A stretch of 44,857 nucleotides of DNA from Lachnospiraceae bacterium. GTDB lineage: Bacteria; Bacillota; Clostridia; Lachnospirales; Lachnospiraceae. The position numbers and the translations under genes were made by a program. The DNA is taken from assembly GCA_028693705.1 (NCBI GenBank), contig JAQUUX010000015.1, positions 1 to 44,857 on the forward strand. The letters are read 5' to 3'. Shown one piece after another: positions 44,034 to 44,857 of the stretch. Under the pieces are notes generated by a model. The model was not told the DNA's origin, made no database searches, and saw only the letters and a program-made list of their open reading frames with translations. How positions within the stretch are numbered: position 1 is the stretch's first letter; the number at the start of each line of letters is the position of its first letter.

Positions 44034-44177
44034 TTATTTCATTTTCTCACAGCTCTGGTTTCCTACGGTGCAGGATGTTTTACAAGCTGACTGGCAAGAT
44101 GTCTGGCATTCACCACAGCCGCCTTTTTTCATGGATTCCTTTAAGTCTCTTGTTGTCAATGTTTTAATATGTTTCAT
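44034..44177 (-). CDS. scfA: SCIFF (six-cysteine) ranthipeptide precursor
   Basis: A 47-residue peptide starting MKHIKTLTTRDLKESMKKGG (leader), then a core with six Cys at 21, 24, 28, 32, 36 and 43, interspersed with Thr/Ser residues that act as cross-link partners. This matches the SCIFF family (six cysteines in forty-five residues), whose Cys are joined to Thr by ScfB. The ATG at 44177 has AGGAGG 8 bases upstream; a longer in-frame start at 44246 lies before the promoter. An extended -10 promoter (44237-44245) and a leader hairpin precede it. The mature product's role is unknown. Confidence 0.95.
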   Translation of the reverse strand: MKHIKTLTTRDLKESMKKGGCGECQTSCQSACKTSCTVGNQSCEKMK

Positions 44178-44236
44178 TTTATCATACCTCCTAAAGCTTA
44201 TGTCCCGCGAAAGGACAGCTATTCGTAACTTTTTGT

Positions 44237-44245
44237 AGTATACCA
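44237..44245 (-). promoter_or_regulatory. Extended -10 promoter for scfA
   Basis: Minus-strand TGGTATACT (44245-44237), an extended -10 with no clear -35. Transcription would start near 44230. The resulting leader has a small GUCC/GGAC hairpin with flanking AGCU pairing just before the ribosome binding site. Confidence 0.5.
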
Positions 44246-44273
44246 TACATCATTTTAAAATACCAGCATTTTT

Positions 44274-44660
44274 TCACCCCAACATACCGCCTAACATCCC
44301 ACTGCCTGCACATAGGAGAAATGCCGTCATTAAATGGTCTGCTACATGCTCTGCCCCATTGTTTACCAGAAGGGATACCGCCAGCAACACAGCATAATAA
44401 AAAATTCCCAGCATGAGCCCCCACAAAAATTTCCATTTCTTTCTCTTCTTAGCCATCAATAGGCCACACACAAACGTGGTCAGCACATATATTAAAATAA
44501 TCCCCACAGAAACTGCTGTTTCACCCAGTTGAAACCGATATAGCAATAACGCCAGTAACAGCAGCATTCCACCTGTGATCACATAAGCAAGTAATAACAT
44601 TTGCAGACAATCCGTGATCAGATTACTGGTAAATTTCTTTTTTTCCATAAAAGAGTCCAT
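44274..44660 (-). CDS. TIGR04086-family membrane protein (SCIFF-associated)
   Basis: Small integral membrane protein of 128 residues with four hydrophobic helices and a C-terminal Gly-rich end (GSGMLGGMLG). It has a charged loop KKRKKWK between helices 2 and 3. Size, topology and position immediately upstream of the SCIFF precursor fit the TIGR04086 family, whose function is unknown. The ATG at 44660 has GGGAGG 4 bases upstream; longer in-frame starts lie in the divergent promoter region. Co-occurrence with scfA/scfB suggests a role in export or immunity, but that is inference. Confidence 0.82.
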   Translation of the reverse strand: MDSFMEKKKFTSNLITDCLQMLLLAYVITGGMLLLLALLLYRFQLGETAVSVGIILIYVLTTFVCGLLMAKKRKKWKFLWGLMLGIFYYAVLLAVSLLVNNGAEHVADHLMTAFLLCAGSGMLGGMLG

Positions 44661-44745
44661 GCCGCCTCCCGCTTTCATCTCCCAATAAGGAAACCCTCTA
44701 TTGATTTTCTTCTCCTTCCATATATATGCGGTAAACACACCGAAC

Positions 44746-44774
44746 TTGACAATCCATACTGTATTTAGTAAGAT
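44746..44774 (+). promoter_or_regulatory. Sigma-A promoter for a plus-strand gene at the right edge
   Basis: Consensus TTGACA (44746-44751), a 17-base spacer and TAAGAT (44769-44774) on the plus strand, about 75 bases before a TTG with an AAAGGAGTG ribosome binding site (44835-44843). A minus-strand TTGTCA overlaps the same -35 (44752-44747), but its -10 at GCATAT or TATATA is weak. Confidence 0.6.
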
Positions 44775-44851
44775 TTCATGTAAAATATGGTAATTATATT
44801 TGTTCCTAATAAATAAAGAAATGATTTTAAACATAAAGGAGTGATTTTTTC

Positions 44852-44857
44852 TTGGAT
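44852..44857 (+). CDS. Start of a divergent gene cut by the window edge
   Basis: A TTG start codon followed by one Asp codon reaches the window end. An AAAGGAG site ends about 10 bases upstream and a consensus promoter lies further up. The product cannot be identified from two codons. Confidence 0.4.

Noticed and set aside
44821-44844. Seven-codon upstream frame in the leader of the plus-strand gene at the right edge
   Set aside because: It is very short and its end only coincides with the Shine-Dalgarno; without the downstream gene it cannot be judged.

Overview
The window is a chromosomal housekeeping block from a low-to-moderate GC, endospore-lineage Firmicute, most likely a Lachnospiraceae (Clostridia). 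The evidence is a Clostridia-type dcw cell-division cluster running into spoIIGA-sigE, a DAP-type MurE, a fused SecDF, a PASTA kinase/PP2C pair, and the SCIFF peptide with its radical SAM maturase, which is nearly universal in Clostridia. Apart from thiT at the left end and a gene just starting at the right edge, every gene is on the minus strand, so operons read from high to low coordinates. I see no tRNA, rRNA, CRISPR array, insertion sequence or prophage.

Layout from the right. A TIGR04086-type membrane protein, the SCIFF precursor (scfA), its maturase (scfB) and secDF form one run (44660-40263), closed by a strong terminator. recJ follows with its own terminator. A long unidirectional cluster from about 38077 to 22791 carries murE, priA, def, fmt, a zinc metallopeptidase, rsmB, rlmN, stp, prkC, rsgA, ychF, lgt and an MFS transporter. 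It links wall-precursor synthesis, replication restart, N-terminal protein processing, rRNA methylation and Ser/Thr phospho-signalling.

The dcw cluster (22674-9698) is mraZ, rsmH, ftsL, two class B PBPs, mraY, murD, ftsW, murA, ftsQ and ftsZ. A 10-bp-periodic array of GTGG boxes upstream of mraZ looks like the MraZ operator. murG is not in its usual place. murA is broken by one extra base. Next come spoIIGA-sigE behind a Spo0A-box promoter, and a 106-residue protein I do not recognise. The left part holds an LTA-synthase-like protein coupled to a YfhO-like membrane protein, a soluble CZB-type chemoreceptor overlapping a small Cys-rich protein, and a TPP-riboswitch-controlled thiamine ECF transporter subunit (thiT).

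The most unusual observations are these. SpoIIGA has Asn where the family has its catalytic Asp (NTGN instead of DTGN), with a DTGN tetrapeptide 13 residues upstream. The second class B PBP (SpoVD-like) has KTA instead of KTG. sigG is not next to sigE. Together these raise the question of whether sporulation is decaying or altered in this strain. Three genes (thiT, the second PBP and the LTA-synthase-like gene) have hairpins whose 3' arm contains the ribosome binding site. The SCIFF maturase lies only 18 bp from secDF, which suggests that peptide modification and export are co-expressed.
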